Positions 9,098 through 18,705 are shown, counted from the stretch's first letter. The stretch: 64,000 bases of DNA from Variovorax sp. N23 (GCF_025486315.1 NZ_JAOOPY010000019.1:31021-95020), one strand, 5' to 3'. The notes: a model not told the origin generated them from the sequence alone. Made by a program: numbers and translations.

Positions 9098-9732
9098 GGC
9101 CGGCGCGCCGGCCTTGGCGCACGGTGCGGACTGCGCTGCGCGTGCTCGCCCTGGGCGCGTTGGCGGGGATGGCGGTCTATGCGTGGATCGCCGTCACCAT
9201 CTGGCAGCGGGCCGAGACCGTGCTCGCCGCCACGCCCCGGCCGGCCGATGCCGTGCTGGTGCTGGGCAACCGCGCCTACCGCGACGGCGCGCCCAACCCC
9301 TGTCTCACCGGCCGTGTCGACACGGCGGTCGCCCTGGCCCGGGCCGGGCTGGTGCCGCGGCTCGTGATGTCGGGCGGCATCGACCATGAGGACGGCCGCA
9401 TCGAATCGCAGGTGATGGACGTGCATGCGCGCGCCATCGGCTACACCGGGCCGGTGCTGCGCGAAAGCCGGTCGAACTCGACGCGCGAGAACCTCGCGAT
9501 GTCCGCCGCCGTGCTGCGCGAGGCGGGCGTGCGGCGGGTGATCGTGGTGTCGGAGCCCTACCACCTGTGGCGGGTCGAGCGGCTGGCGCGTGCCAGCGGT
9601 TTCGCGCGCGACTTCGACGTGCAGTACGCCGCCGCGCCCACCTCCTGCTGGCAGCGCTGGGGCATGCGTTTTCGCGGCGCGCTGCGCGAACCGCTGGCCA
9701 TCGTGAACAATGCCCTCCATGGCTACTTCTGA
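9094..9732 (+). CDS. SanA/YdcF-like DUF218 membrane protein
   Basis: About 212 residues: one N-terminal membrane helix, then a DUF218 domain with the hallmark start ADAVLVLGNRAYRDG, a conserved Asn/Ser/Thr cluster (ESRSNSTRENLAMSA) and VSEPYHLWR. DUF218 proteins such as SanA and ElyC affect envelope integrity, possibly through undecaprenyl-phosphate or peptidoglycan metabolism. The start is uncertain: TTG 9094 overlaps the DUF484 stop (TTGA), and GTG 9124 is an alternative. The 3' end overlaps xerC by 23 bases. In E. coli no gene of this family lies between yigA and xerC, so this is a lineage-specific insertion into the order. Confidence 0.8.
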   Translation: MRPARRPWRTVRTALRVLALGALAGMAVYAWIAVTIWQRAETVLAATPRPADAVLVLGNRAYRDGAPNPCLTGRVDTAVALARAGLVPRLVMSGGIDHEDGRIESQVMDVHARAIGYTGPVLRESRSNSTRENLAMSAAVLREAGVRRVIVVSEPYHLWRVERLARASGFARDFDVQYAAAPTSCWQRWGMRFRGALREPLAIVNNALHGYF

Positions 9733-10713
9733 GGACACCGGGGCGGACCTGCGCGCCCCTGCCGCCGAGGCGCTGATCGAGCGCTACCTCGAGCACGCGC
9801 GCGTCGAGCGCCGACTGGCCGAGCGCACCCTCGACATCTACGCCGAGCACTTGCGGGCACTGGCCGTGAAGATGGCCGAAGCGCAGTTGCCGGTCGACCG
9901 CGTCGCCGCCGCGCACGTGCGCCGCTGGATGGCGCAGATGCACAGCGCCGGGCGCGAGCCGCGCGGCATCGCGCTGGTGCTGTCGTGCTGGCGCAGCTTC
10001 TTCCGCTGGCTCGGGCAGCAGCGGCTGGTGCCCTTCAACCCGGTGCAGGACGTGCGCGCGCCGAAGGCGGCGCGTCCGCTGCCCAAGGCGTTGGCGGTCG
10101 ACGACGCGGTGCAGCTGGCCGAGCTGCACGACCCCGACGCAGATCCGTGGACCGAGGCACGCGACCGCGCCATCGTCGAGCTGCTGTACGGCTGCGGCCT
10201 GCGCGTGAGCGAGCTGGTCGGGCTCGACGTGCATGCCAGCCAGGACGCGCGCGGCTGGGTCGACCTCGACGCCGGCGAGGCGCAGGTGCTGGGCAAGGGC
10301 AGCAAGCGGCGCAGCGTGCCGGTCGGCGGCAAGGCGGCGCAAGCCCTGCACGCCTGGCTGGCGGTGCGCGACCGGTGCGCGGCGTTGCCGGCCGCCCTGC
10401 TGCGCGACCCGGCCGCCGCGGCGGCGCTCTTCATCGGCCGCAACGGCACGCGCTTCTCGGCGCAGTCGGTCTGGCAGCGGGTCAAGGCGCGCAGCCTGAA
10501 GGCCGGGCTGCCGGCGGCGGTGCACCCGCACATGCTGCGCCATTCCTTCGCCAGCCATGTGCTGCAGTCGAGCAGCGACCTGCGCGCGGTGCAGGAGCTG
10601 CTCGGCCACGCCAACATCACGACCACGCAGGTCTACACACGGCTGGATTTCCAGCACCTGGCCAAGGCCTACGATGCCGCGCATCCACGGGCGAAGGCCA
10701 AAGACGACAACAA

Positions 10714-10717
<4 letters not shown>
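9710..10717 (+). CDS. xerC: tyrosine recombinase XerC
   Basis: XerC acts with XerD at dif to resolve chromosome dimers. All catalytic residues are present: Arg165 (GLRVSEL), Lys196 (GKGSK), His274 and Arg277 (HMLRHSF), His300 (LLGHA) and the nucleophile Tyr309 (QVYTRL). The N-terminal SAM-like DNA-binding domain spans about residues 20-110. At 335 residues it is longer than E. coli XerC (298), mainly from an N-terminal extension and an insert between Lys196 and His274. The location after dapF-DUF484 supports XerC over XerD. A second ATG at 9719 is an equally possible start. Confidence 0.94.
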
Positions 10718-11916
<1,199 letters not shown>

Positions 11917-11990
11917 CCTTTGACCCTGCCGCAGCGCCCGCCGGGCCGCGTCGCTAAACTTTCCGCCTTTCCCGTTCTCGGAGTCCCGCT

Positions 11991-13040
11991 ATGGCCCTCA
12001 TTCCCGCCACCATCCTCACCGGCTTCCTCGGCTCGGGCAAGACCACGTTGCTCAAGCGCATCCTCTCCGAGGCGCACGGCCAGAAGATCGCCGTGATCGA
12101 GAACGAGTTCGGCGAAGAGAACATCGACAGCGACATCCTGGTGACCGAGTCGAAGGAGCAGATCGTGCAGATGAGCAACGGCTGCGTCTGCTGCACCATC
12201 CGCGAAGACCTGCGCGAGGCGCTGCAGCTGCTGGCCGCCAAGAAGCGCCAGGGCCTGCTCGACTTCGACCGCGTGGTGATCGAAACCACCGGCCTGGCCG
12301 ACCCGGGTCCGGTGGCGCAGACCTTCTTTATGGACGACGAGATCGCCGAGAGCTACCTGCTCGACTCGATCCTGACGCTGGTCGACGCCAAGCACGCGCC
12401 GCAGCAGCTCAACGACCGCCAGGAGGCGCGCCGCCAGGTCGGCTTCGCCGACCAGATATTCATCAGCAAGAGCGAACTCGTCTCCGAGGCGGAAACCGAG
12501 GCGCTGATCCATCGCCTGAAGCACATGAACCCGCGCGCGCCCCAGCAGAAGGCGCATTTCGGCGACGTGCCGCTCAAGGACATCTTCGATCTGCGCGGCT
12601 TCAACCTGAACGCCAAGCTCGACATCGACCCGGACTTCCTGAAGGAAGAGACCGAACCGCACGACCACGACCACGCGCATGGCGAGCATTGCGACCACCC
12701 GTCGCATGCGCACGAAGGCCATGGCCACCATCACCACACGGACGACGATGTCAAGAGCTTCGTCTACAAGGCCGACCGCGCCTTCGACCCGGCCAGGCTG
12801 GAAGACTTCCTGGGCGCCATCGTCAACATCTACGGCCCGAAGATGCTGCGCTACAAGGGCGTGCTGAACATGAAGGGCACCGACCGCAAGGTGATCTTCC
12901 AGGGCGTGCACCAGCTGATGGGCAGCGACCTGGGTCCGGAATGGGGCGCCGACGAAGTCCGCCAGAGCCGGATGGTGTTCATCGGCATCGAGCTGCCGCG
13001 CGAGATTCTCGAGCAAGGCCTCGAGCAGTGCCTGGTCTGA
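11991..13040 (+). CDS. COG0523 (CobW/YjiA/ZNG1-type) GTPase
   Basis: A G3E-family GTPase with Walker A GFLGSGKTT (residues 11-19), the family metal-binding motif CVCC (Cys65, Cys67, Cys68), Walker B-like ETTGLADP, and the C-terminal CobW domain. A His/Asp-rich loop at about 222-253 carries more than a dozen histidines and could hold zinc, nickel or cobalt. COG0523 members are metal-insertion or metallochaperone GTPases. The gene is followed by an unusual dksA, a pairing also known for zinc-limitation loci, although I see no AT-rich Zur-type box upstream. GGAGT precedes the ATG. Confidence 0.9.
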   Translation: MALIPATILTGFLGSGKTTLLKRILSEAHGQKIAVIENEFGEENIDSDILVTESKEQIVQMSNGCVCCTIREDLREALQLLAAKKRQGLLDFDRVVIETTGLADPGPVAQTFFMDDEIAESYLLDSILTLVDAKHAPQQLNDRQEARRQVGFADQIFISKSELVSEAETEALIHRLKHMNPRAPQQKAHFGDVPLKDIFDLRGFNLNAKLDIDPDFLKEETEPHDHDHAHGEHCDHPSHAHEGHGHHHHTDDDVKSFVYKADRAFDPARLEDFLGAIVNIYGPKMLRYKGVLNMKGTDRKVIFQGVHQLMGSDLGPEWGADEVRQSRMVFIGIELPREILEQGLEQCLV

Positions 13041-13066
13041 CCGCCGGCTTCATATCTATATACAAT
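13037..13066 (+). promoter_or_regulatory. candidate sigma70 promoter for the dksA-like gene
   Basis: CTGACC (13037-13042, 4 of 6) and TACAAT (13061-13066, 5 of 6) are separated by 18 bp at the end of the COG0523 gene. Transcription from here would give a leader of roughly 175 nt before the GTG at 13248. The AT-rich core (ATATCTATATACAAT) is unusual for this GC-rich window. Confidence 0.45.
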
Positions 13067-13247
13067 CGCGCGCCTGTTCCGCAGCCGCCCCGGGTCTTCA
13101 GAAGACCAGGGTGTGACTTCCGGCATAGGAGGGCGTGCGTTCCTGGCGTGCTTTCAAGGGTATAACCCCGAGGGCTCGCCACCGGTGGGCACCTGACAGT
13201 GTGGGTCGTGAGGTCGAAGAACCGCACGGCTTTCAGGGGGATAGCCA

Positions 13248-14246
13248 GTGAAAGCGCATTCGAGTTCGTCGAAGGAGCCAGCCACCGTGAAGAAACCTGC
13301 CGCGAAGGCCCAACCTGTCTTGAAGCCGGTCGTCCCGAAGACGCCGGCGGCCAAGTCGGCAGCGTCGTCGGCGAAAAAGGCTTCCGCCCCGTCGGCTCCC
13401 GCCAAGAAAGTCAGCGCGGCCCCGGCAAAGACCGTCCGCGCCGTGAAAGCCGCTCCGCCCGCCCCGGCCCGCAAGGCTGTGGCGAAAAGCACATCGAAGG
13501 CAGCCTCCGTGGCTGCCGCGTCGTCCAAACCCACCGGCCGCAGTGCCGAACCACCTGCTCCTTCGCTCCCCATGAAAAAAACGGCTGCCGCCTCCACTTC
13601 CGCCCCGGCGACAACTCCCGTCACCTCGATCCCCGCCGCGCCCGCTCCGGCCACGCGCGGTGGCCGGGTGTCGCGCCTGTCGCAATTGACCGTGCCCTCG
13701 ATGGCGCAGTCGGTCGCCTCGACGGCGGCCAAGTCCAGCTTCACGCAGAGCGCCTCGCCCGCACTGGTGCCGCCGCCTCCGATGGCGGTCAAGAAAGACC
13801 CGAAGCTCGCCAACAACTGGAAGACCAAGTCCGTCGAGGAGCTGAGCGACGCCGAAGTCATCGCCATGCCCGACAGCGAGTACATGAACGAGAAGCAGAT
13901 GGCCTTCTTCCGCTTGAAGCTGATCGAGCTCAAGCGCGGCATCCTCGAGAACGCCGGCGAGACCACCGAGCATCTGCGCGAAGACACCGTGGTGGTGCCT
14001 GACCCGGCCGACCGCGCCACCATCGAGGAAGAGCACGCGCTGGAACTGCGCACGCGCGACCGCGAACGCAAACTGCTCAAGAAGATCGAGCAGTCGATCC
14101 AGCGCATCGACGCCGGCGACTACGGCTACTGCGACGAGACCGGCGAGCCCATCGGCGTCGGCCGCCTGCTGGCCCGCCCGACCGCCACGCTGTCGCTCGA
14201 GGCGCAGCAACGCCGGGAACTCAAGCAGAAGATGTTCGGAGACTAG
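13248..14246 (+). CDS. dksA: DksA-like RNA polymerase-binding protein with long basic N-terminal tail
   Basis: The last 150 residues are a DksA: coiled coil, the acidic tip DPADRA (Asp252, Asp255 and Ala257, aligning with E. coli Asp71, Asp74 and Ala76), then the globular end. DksA acts in the RNA polymerase secondary channel with ppGpp. Two things are odd. The zinc finger keeps only Cys295; the other three positions are Thr298, Ser316 and Ala319. Also, residues 1 to about 180 form a Lys/Ala/Pro/Ser-rich tail resembling histone H1-like bacterial proteins. The start is GTG with AGGGGG upstream. It lies directly after a COG0523 GTPase. Confidence 0.85.
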   Translation: MKAHSSSSKEPATVKKPAAKAQPVLKPVVPKTPAAKSAASSAKKASAPSAPAKKVSAAPAKTVRAVKAAPPAPARKAVAKSTSKAASVAAASSKPTGRSAEPPAPSLPMKKTAAASTSAPATTPVTSIPAAPAPATRGGRVSRLSQLTVPSMAQSVASTAAKSSFTQSASPALVPPPPMAVKKDPKLANNWKTKSVEELSDAEVIAMPDSEYMNEKQMAFFRLKLIELKRGILENAGETTEHLREDTVVVPDPADRATIEEEHALELRTRDRERKLLKKIEQSIQRIDAGDYGYCDETGEPIGVGRLLARPTATLSLEAQQRRELKQKMFGD

Positions 14247-14304
14247 GCGCCTTTTCTTCCTCGACATGACCTCTCCATCGATGCCCTGAGTTCCGTACCT
14301 CCGC

Positions 14305-15921
14305 ATGTCCAAGGAAGAACAGTCCGGTCGCCTGCTCTCGAAAGTGGCAAAGTTCGTGCGCAATCCGCTGAAGGATTGGGCCGAACTGGATGCGCAGGAT
14401 TCGGCCGCGACCGAGAACGGCTACAGCCGCGAGATGCTCAAGGAGATGATCGAGCGGCGCCAGCGCAACGATTTCGTGCGCCGCCGGGAGTTCGACATGC
14501 TGCGCAAGCTGCGCCAGCGCGAGGCGGCCGGCGCGCGCGACCCGGGGCAACCGTCCTCGTTGAACCTCAGCAGCACCTCGGGCAAGACCGAGGGGCGCGC
14601 CCTCACGCTCAAGAAGATCGACGAGATCGAGGCGCAGATGTCCAAGCAGTGGTGGAAGGGCGCACCCGCCACCACCACGACCACCACCACCGACGACGAA
14701 CCGTCGATCAACCCCGAACTCCTGGCGGCCCAGCGCGCCCGGGCTTACGCCGACACGGCGCCGCAGGCCGCCGACAGCACCGTGCCGGCGATCGCCGAAG
14801 CGCCGGCCGGCGCCGCCGGGGCGACCAGTGCAGCCGTGCCGCTGCTGGTGTACGACAGTGCGCTCGACGAAGCCGCGATCCGCTTCGCGCATGGCGACGA
14901 TGCCGGCGCCGAGTCGATCCTGCTGCAGAGCCTGCTGTCCGACGCGACCCAGAACGACCACAACGACATCTGGCTGGCGCTGCTCGATCTGTACCGCGCC
15001 GTCGGTGACGCCGAGAAATTCGCGGCGGCCAGTACCCGCTATGCGCAGCGCATGAGGCGCAATGGCCCCGAGTGGGTGTCGTTGCGCGCCCTGGCGCGCG
15101 GGGTGCAGACCAGCGTCGCGGCCACGGGCCAGCATTCGGCCGACTGGCGCAGCCCGGCGCAGCTCAACCGGGAGGGCCTGGTCGAGCTCACGCGTGCGCT
15201 GGGCGGCGCGGGTTCGGTGTGGACGCTCGATTGGCGCCTGCTCGGCGGCATCGATCTTGCCGCGGCCGGGCCGCTGAAGTCGCTGTTCGCGCACTGGTCG
15301 GCATCGCCGGTCGACGTGCGCTTCGTCGGCGCCGGGCGCCTGCTGGCCGTGCTCGAGAAGGCCACGCCTGCCAACGAGCGCAACACCGACGAGGCCTGGT
15401 GGCAGTTGCGCATGGCTGCGCTGCGGCTCATGAACGAGGTCGACCTCTTCGAGCTGGTCGCGCTCAACTACTGCATCACCTACGAAGTCTCGCCGCCGCC
15501 CTGGGAAGAGCCGGTGGGCCGCTATGTCGCCGTGGAGTCGACGGGGACGAGCCGGCCGGCTGGCTTGTCCATGGCCATGAGCATCGACAGCCAGGCACAG
15601 GCGTCGTCGACCGGTTCACCGGAGATCCTGGGCGCGACGCTGGCCGGTGATCTGAGCGGTGAGTCGGCGTCGACCTGGCGCCGTCTCGATGCCGAGATCG
15701 CCGACGCCGAGATCGCCGACCCGACGGCGCCGGCGACCATTCACTGCACGGCGCTCGTGCGCCTGGACCTCGCCGCGGCCGGCACGCTGCTGCACTGGGT
15801 GACCGAGCGCGACGCCAATGGCCAGCGCGTGCAGTTCGTCGATGCGCACCGCCTGATCGCCGCCTTCTTCAAGGTGGTGGGCATCGCGGACCACGCGCTG
15901 GTGCGGGTGCGCGAAAACTAG
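14305..15921 (+). CDS. double STAS-like domain protein of unknown function
   Basis: This 538-residue protein has a charged helical N-terminus (1-120), a low-complexity Thr/Ala linker, a helical repeat-like segment (about 180-250, ALDEAAIRFAHGDDAGAESILLQSLL, TPR/FimV-like), and two STAS-like halves: about 285-355 (VWTLDWRLLGGIDLAAAGPL) and about 480-538 (TALVRLDLAAAGTLLHWV). STAS domains occur in anti-sigma-factor antagonists and MlaB. No Ser/Thr phosphorylation motif is clear. It sits between dksA and hslV on the same strand with no strong terminator between. Function is not known; a regulatory scaffold is one possibility. Confidence 0.72.
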   Translation: MSKEEQSGRLLSKVAKFVRNPLKDWAELDAQDSAATENGYSREMLKEMIERRQRNDFVRRREFDMLRKLRQREAAGARDPGQPSSLNLSSTSGKTEGRALTLKKIDEIEAQMSKQWWKGAPATTTTTTTDDEPSINPELLAAQRARAYADTAPQAADSTVPAIAEAPAGAAGATSAAVPLLVYDSALDEAAIRFAHGDDAGAESILLQSLLSDATQNDHNDIWLALLDLYRAVGDAEKFAAASTRYAQRMRRNGPEWVSLRALARGVQTSVAATGQHSADWRSPAQLNREGLVELTRALGGAGSVWTLDWRLLGGIDLAAAGPLKSLFAHWSASPVDVRFVGAGRLLAVLEKATPANERNTDEAWWQLRMAALRLMNEVDLFELVALNYCITYEVSPPPWEEPVGRYVAVESTGTSRPAGLSMAMSIDSQAQASSTGSPEILGATLAGDLSGESASTWRRLDAEIADAEIADPTAPATIHCTALVRLDLAAAGTLLHWVTERDANGQRVQFVDAHRLIAAFFKVVGIADHALVRVREN

Positions 15922-15985
15922 CCGTGACGCCGTGCGGGGCCTGGCGGTCCCTTGCATTGGTCCGGGCCATCCCCAGATGGCTTCG

Positions 15986-16531
15986 ATGGAACAGTTTCAC
16001 GGAACCACGATCATCAGCGTGCGCCGCAAGACTCCCGGAGGCGACCAGGTCGCCATCGGCGGGGACGGGCAGGTCACACTCGGCAACATCGTCATCAAGG
16101 GCTCGGCGCGCAAGGTGCGCCGTCTGCACCACGGCAAGGTGCTCGCCGGCTTCGCCGGCGCCACGGCCGATGCCTTCACCCTCTTCGAGCGCTTCGAGGC
16201 CAAGCTCGAGAAGCACCAGGGGCATCTGACCCGCGCGGCGGTCGAGCTCACCAAGGACTGGCGCACCGACCGCGTGCTGCGCCGCCTGGAGGCGATGCTC
16301 GCGGTGGCCGATGCCACCACCTCGCTGATCATCACCGGCAACGGCGACGTGCTCGAGCCCGAAGACGGCGTCGTCGCCATCGGTTCCGGCGGCGCCTACG
16401 CGCAGGCCGCCGCCAAGGCCCTGCTCGACCACAGCGACCTCACGGCCGAGCAGATCGTGAAGCGATCGCTGGAGATCGCCGGCGAAATCTGCATCTACAC
16501 GAACATGAACCACACCGTGGAGACGCTCTGA
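15986..16531 (+). CDS. hslV: ATP-dependent protease subunit HslV
   Basis: HslV is the peptidase of the HslVU (ClpQY) complex. The mature N-terminal Thr is the nucleophile; here it follows a short propeptide (MEQFHG) at TTIISVRR, as in other Burkholderiales. Conserved segments include GGDGQVTLGN, GFAGATADAF and AIGSGGAYAQAAAKALL. The product is 181 residues. ATG 15977 (adding three residues) is an alternative start; neither has a strong Shine-Dalgarno sequence. hslU follows after a repeat-bearing 150-bp spacer. Confidence 0.95.
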   Translation: MEQFHGTTIISVRRKTPGGDQVAIGGDGQVTLGNIVIKGSARKVRRLHHGKVLAGFAGATADAFTLFERFEAKLEKHQGHLTRAAVELTKDWRTDRVLRRLEAMLAVADATTSLIITGNGDVLEPEDGVVAIGSGGAYAQAAAKALLDHSDLTAEQIVKRSLEIAGEICIYTNMNHTVETL

Positions 16532-16620
16532 AAATGAAATACCACCCCCGAAGCGCCTGCGGCGCCTCCCCCTCGAGGGGGCGATACCACCGGCCCGGCA
16601 AAGCCGGTTCCGCGGTATCC
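16532..16620. repeat. GC-rich intergenic repeat between hslV and hslU
   Basis: The spacer begins with ATGAAATACCACCCCC (16534-16549), which recurs with one change directly after ftsA (34711-34726). It then holds inverted repeats: CCCCCTCGAGGGGG (16569-16582), GCGCCTGCGGCGC nearby, and CCGGC-AAA-GCCGG inside an outer ATACC/GGTAT pair. The segment 16595-16615 matches the reverse complement of 52730-52750 at 19 of 21 positions. It therefore behaves as a dispersed REP-like element. Confidence 0.7.
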
Positions 16621-16682
16621 CTGGACTCTGGCTGTGCTCGGTTTCTCGAATGTGGGCAGGGCAAGCTTGCGGGAGAACTGGC

Positions 16683-18011
16683 ATGTCGATGACGCCCCAA
16701 GAGATCGTCTCGGAGCTCGACAACCACATCGTCGGCCAGCCCGACGCCAAGCGCGCCGTGGCCATTGCCTTGCGCAACCGCTGGCGGCGCCAGCAGGTGG
16801 ACGCGGCGTTGCGCCAGGAGATCACGCCGAAGAACATCCTGATGATCGGCCCCACGGGTGTCGGCAAGACCGAGATCGCCCGCCGTCTGGCGCGCCTGGC
16901 CGACGCACCCTTCATCAAGGTCGAGGCCACCAAGTTCACCGAGGTGGGCTACGTGGGCAAGGACGTCGATGCGATCATCCGCGACCTGGCCGAGATCGCC
17001 GTCAAGCAGACCCGCGAGAAGGAGAGCGCCAAGGTGCGCATGCGCGCCGAGGACGCCGCGGAGGACCGCATCCTCGACGTGCTGCTCCCGCCAGCGCGCA
17101 CCGGTGCCGAGGGCGCCGCGGTCGTCGACAGCGGCAACGCCACGCGCCAGGCCTTTCGCAAGAAGCTGCGTGAAGGCGCGCTCGACGACAAGGAGATCGA
17201 GCTCGACCTCGCGGAAACGCGCGCGCCGCTCGAGATCATGGGGCCGGCCGGCATGGAAGAGATGACCGAGCAGCTCAAGGGCATGTTCGGCCAGCTCGGC
17301 CAGGCCAAGCGCAAGACCCGCAAGCTCAAGATCGCCGAGGCCATGCGGCTGTTGATCGACGAGGAAGCCGGCAAGCTGGTCAACGAGGAAGAAATCCGCA
17401 CCCAGGCCATCCACAACGCCGAGCAGAACGGCATCGTCTTCATCGACGAGATCGACAAGGTGGCCACGCGCACCGACACGCAGGGCGCCGACGTGTCGCG
17501 CCAGGGCGTGCAGCGCGACCTGCTGCCGCTGGTCGAGGGCACGGCCGTCAGCACCAAGTACGGCGTGGTGCGCACCGACCACATCCTGTTCATTGCGAGC
17601 GGCGCCTTCCACCTGAGCCGGCCGAGCGACCTGATTCCCGAACTGCAGGGGCGCTTTCCCATCCGCGTGGAGCTGCAATCGCTCTCCGTGGCCGATTTCG
17701 AGGCGATCCTCACGCAGACCCGCGCCTCGCTGGTCAAGCAGTACCAGGCGCTGCTCGCCACCGAAGGCGTCACGCTCGATTTCACCCCCGACGGCATCAC
17801 CCGCCTGGCCGGCATCGCCTTCGAGGTGAACGAGCGCACGGAGAACATCGGCGCGCGTCGTCTGTCGACCGTGATGGAGCGCCTGCTCGACGAGGTGAGC
17901 TTCGACGCCGCACGGCTGGGCGGGCAGTCGGTGCGCATCGATGCGGCCTATGTCGAGCAACGGCTCGCGGCACTAAGTCACGACGAAGATCTTTCGCGCT
18001 TCATCCTTTGA
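16683..18011 (+). CDS. hslU: HslVU ATPase subunit HslU
   Basis: A AAA+ unfoldase of 442 residues, matching E. coli HslU (443). Walker A is GPTGVGKT (56-63), Walker B is FIDEIDK, and the I-domain lies between them. The C-terminal tail (LSRFIL) inserts into HslV. The N-terminal IVGQ pore-side motif is present. The start is ATG with GGGAG 8 nt upstream; the frame extends to 16650 without support. It degrades misfolded proteins with HslV. Confidence 0.97.
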   Translation: MSMTPQEIVSELDNHIVGQPDAKRAVAIALRNRWRRQQVDAALRQEITPKNILMIGPTGVGKTEIARRLARLADAPFIKVEATKFTEVGYVGKDVDAIIRDLAEIAVKQTREKESAKVRMRAEDAAEDRILDVLLPPARTGAEGAAVVDSGNATRQAFRKKLREGALDDKEIELDLAETRAPLEIMGPAGMEEMTEQLKGMFGQLGQAKRKTRKLKIAEAMRLLIDEEAGKLVNEEEIRTQAIHNAEQNGIVFIDEIDKVATRTDTQGADVSRQGVQRDLLPLVEGTAVSTKYGVVRTDHILFIASGAFHLSRPSDLIPELQGRFPIRVELQSLSVADFEAILTQTRASLVKQYQALLATEGVTLDFTPDGITRLAGIAFEVNERTENIGARRLSTVMERLLDEVSFDAARLGGQSVRIDAAYVEQRLAALSHDEDLSRFIL

Positions 18012-18088
18012 CGGGCCACCGTCCCGGCGTCGGCGCTTCACGCAACACATTCACTGCGTGAGCTAAGTGCTTAATTTGCAACGGAATT

Positions 18089-18116
18089 CGCGGTTTCCGA
18101 GCGTTCGGAAACCGCG
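18089..18116. other. 12-bp perfect stem-loop between hslU and mraZ
   Basis: CGCGGTTTCCGA and TCGGAAACCGCG enclose a 4-nt loop (GCGT). It lacks a U-run, so it is not a standard terminator. It lies about 80 bp after hslU and 70 bp before the MraZ boxes. It may end hslU transcripts in another way, stabilise the 3' end, or bind a regulator. Confidence 0.5.
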
Positions 18117-18184
18117 CTAAGTCGTTGATTCCATTACAAAAAATAGACAACGGCTCTTGCTGTCGTACCTTGGTTTCCTGCTAC

Positions 18185-18219
18185 AGTGCAAAAAAGTGCA
18201 GTTAAGTGGGAAAAAGTGT
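18185..18219 (+). promoter_or_regulatory. MraZ binding boxes (four AGTG repeats at 10-bp spacing)
   Basis: AGTG occurs at 18185, 18195, 18205 and 18215, exactly one helical turn apart, within AGTGCAAAAA, AGTGCAGTTA, AGTGGGAAAA and AGTGT. MraZ is known to bind tandem GTG-containing boxes with 10-bp period upstream of its own gene and to repress the dcw operon. A candidate -10 (TACAGT, 18182-18187) overlaps the first box, with TTGCTG (18157) as a possible -35 at 19-bp spacing. Confidence 0.8.
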
Positions 18220-18273
18220 CGGATAGCGTCTCGTCGAGGTGCCTGACCGTTCCCACCACAGGGGTTCGTGGCC

Positions 18274-18705
18274 GTGTTTCAAGGCGCTTCATCGCTGAGT
18301 CTGGATGCGAAGGGTCGGCTTTCAGTGCCGACCCGGCATCGTGACGTGCTGGCTGCCACGGCCGGCGGTCAGCTCACGATCACGCGCCACCCTCACGGCT
18401 GCCTGATGATTTTCCCGCGTCCTGCGTGGGAGCAGTTCCGCGAGCGCATCGCATCCATGCCGCTCAAGGACCAGTGGCTCAAGCGCCTGTTCCTCGGCAA
18501 TGCGATGGATGTCGACATGGACGGCACCGGCCGCATTCTGGTGTCGCCGGAACTGCGCGCCGCCGCGAATATCGCGCGCGACACGCTGCTGCTCGGCATG
18601 GGCAGCCACTTCGAGCTCTGGGACAAGGCCACGCACGACGCCAAGGAAGCCGAAGCGATCCAGGCCGGCCTGCAGTCCGAAGCATTCCAGGACCTCGCCT
18701 TTTGA
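18274..18705 (+). CDS. mraZ: transcriptional regulator MraZ
   Basis: MraZ is the AbrB-like DNA-binding first gene of the division/wall cluster. Both SpoVT/AbrB repeats have the signature (LSLDAKGRLSVPTRHRD and VDMDGTGRILVSPELR). The start is GTG: 18274 gives MFQGASSLSLD and sits 9 nt after AGGGG, whereas GTG 18268 would be only 3 nt from it, so 18274 is preferred. The protein has 143 residues. It probably autoregulates through the boxes just upstream and sets expression of the genes that follow. Confidence 0.94.
   Translation: MFQGASSLSLDAKGRLSVPTRHRDVLAATAGGQLTITRHPHGCLMIFPRPAWEQFRERIASMPLKDQWLKRLFLGNAMDVDMDGTGRILVSPELRAAANIARDTLLLGMGSHFELWDKATHDAKEAEAIQAGLQSEAFQDLAF

Noticed and set aside
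13248..13790. Separate histone H1-like gene upstream of dksA
   Set aside because: No stop codon or new start with a ribosome site separates the basic tail from the DksA part; the only good site (AGGGGG) precedes the GTG at 13248.
18185..18219. Short direct repeats as a CRISPR fragment
   Set aside because: The period is 10 bp with a 4-5 bp core and no spacer-length variation; the location before mraZ explains them as regulator boxes.
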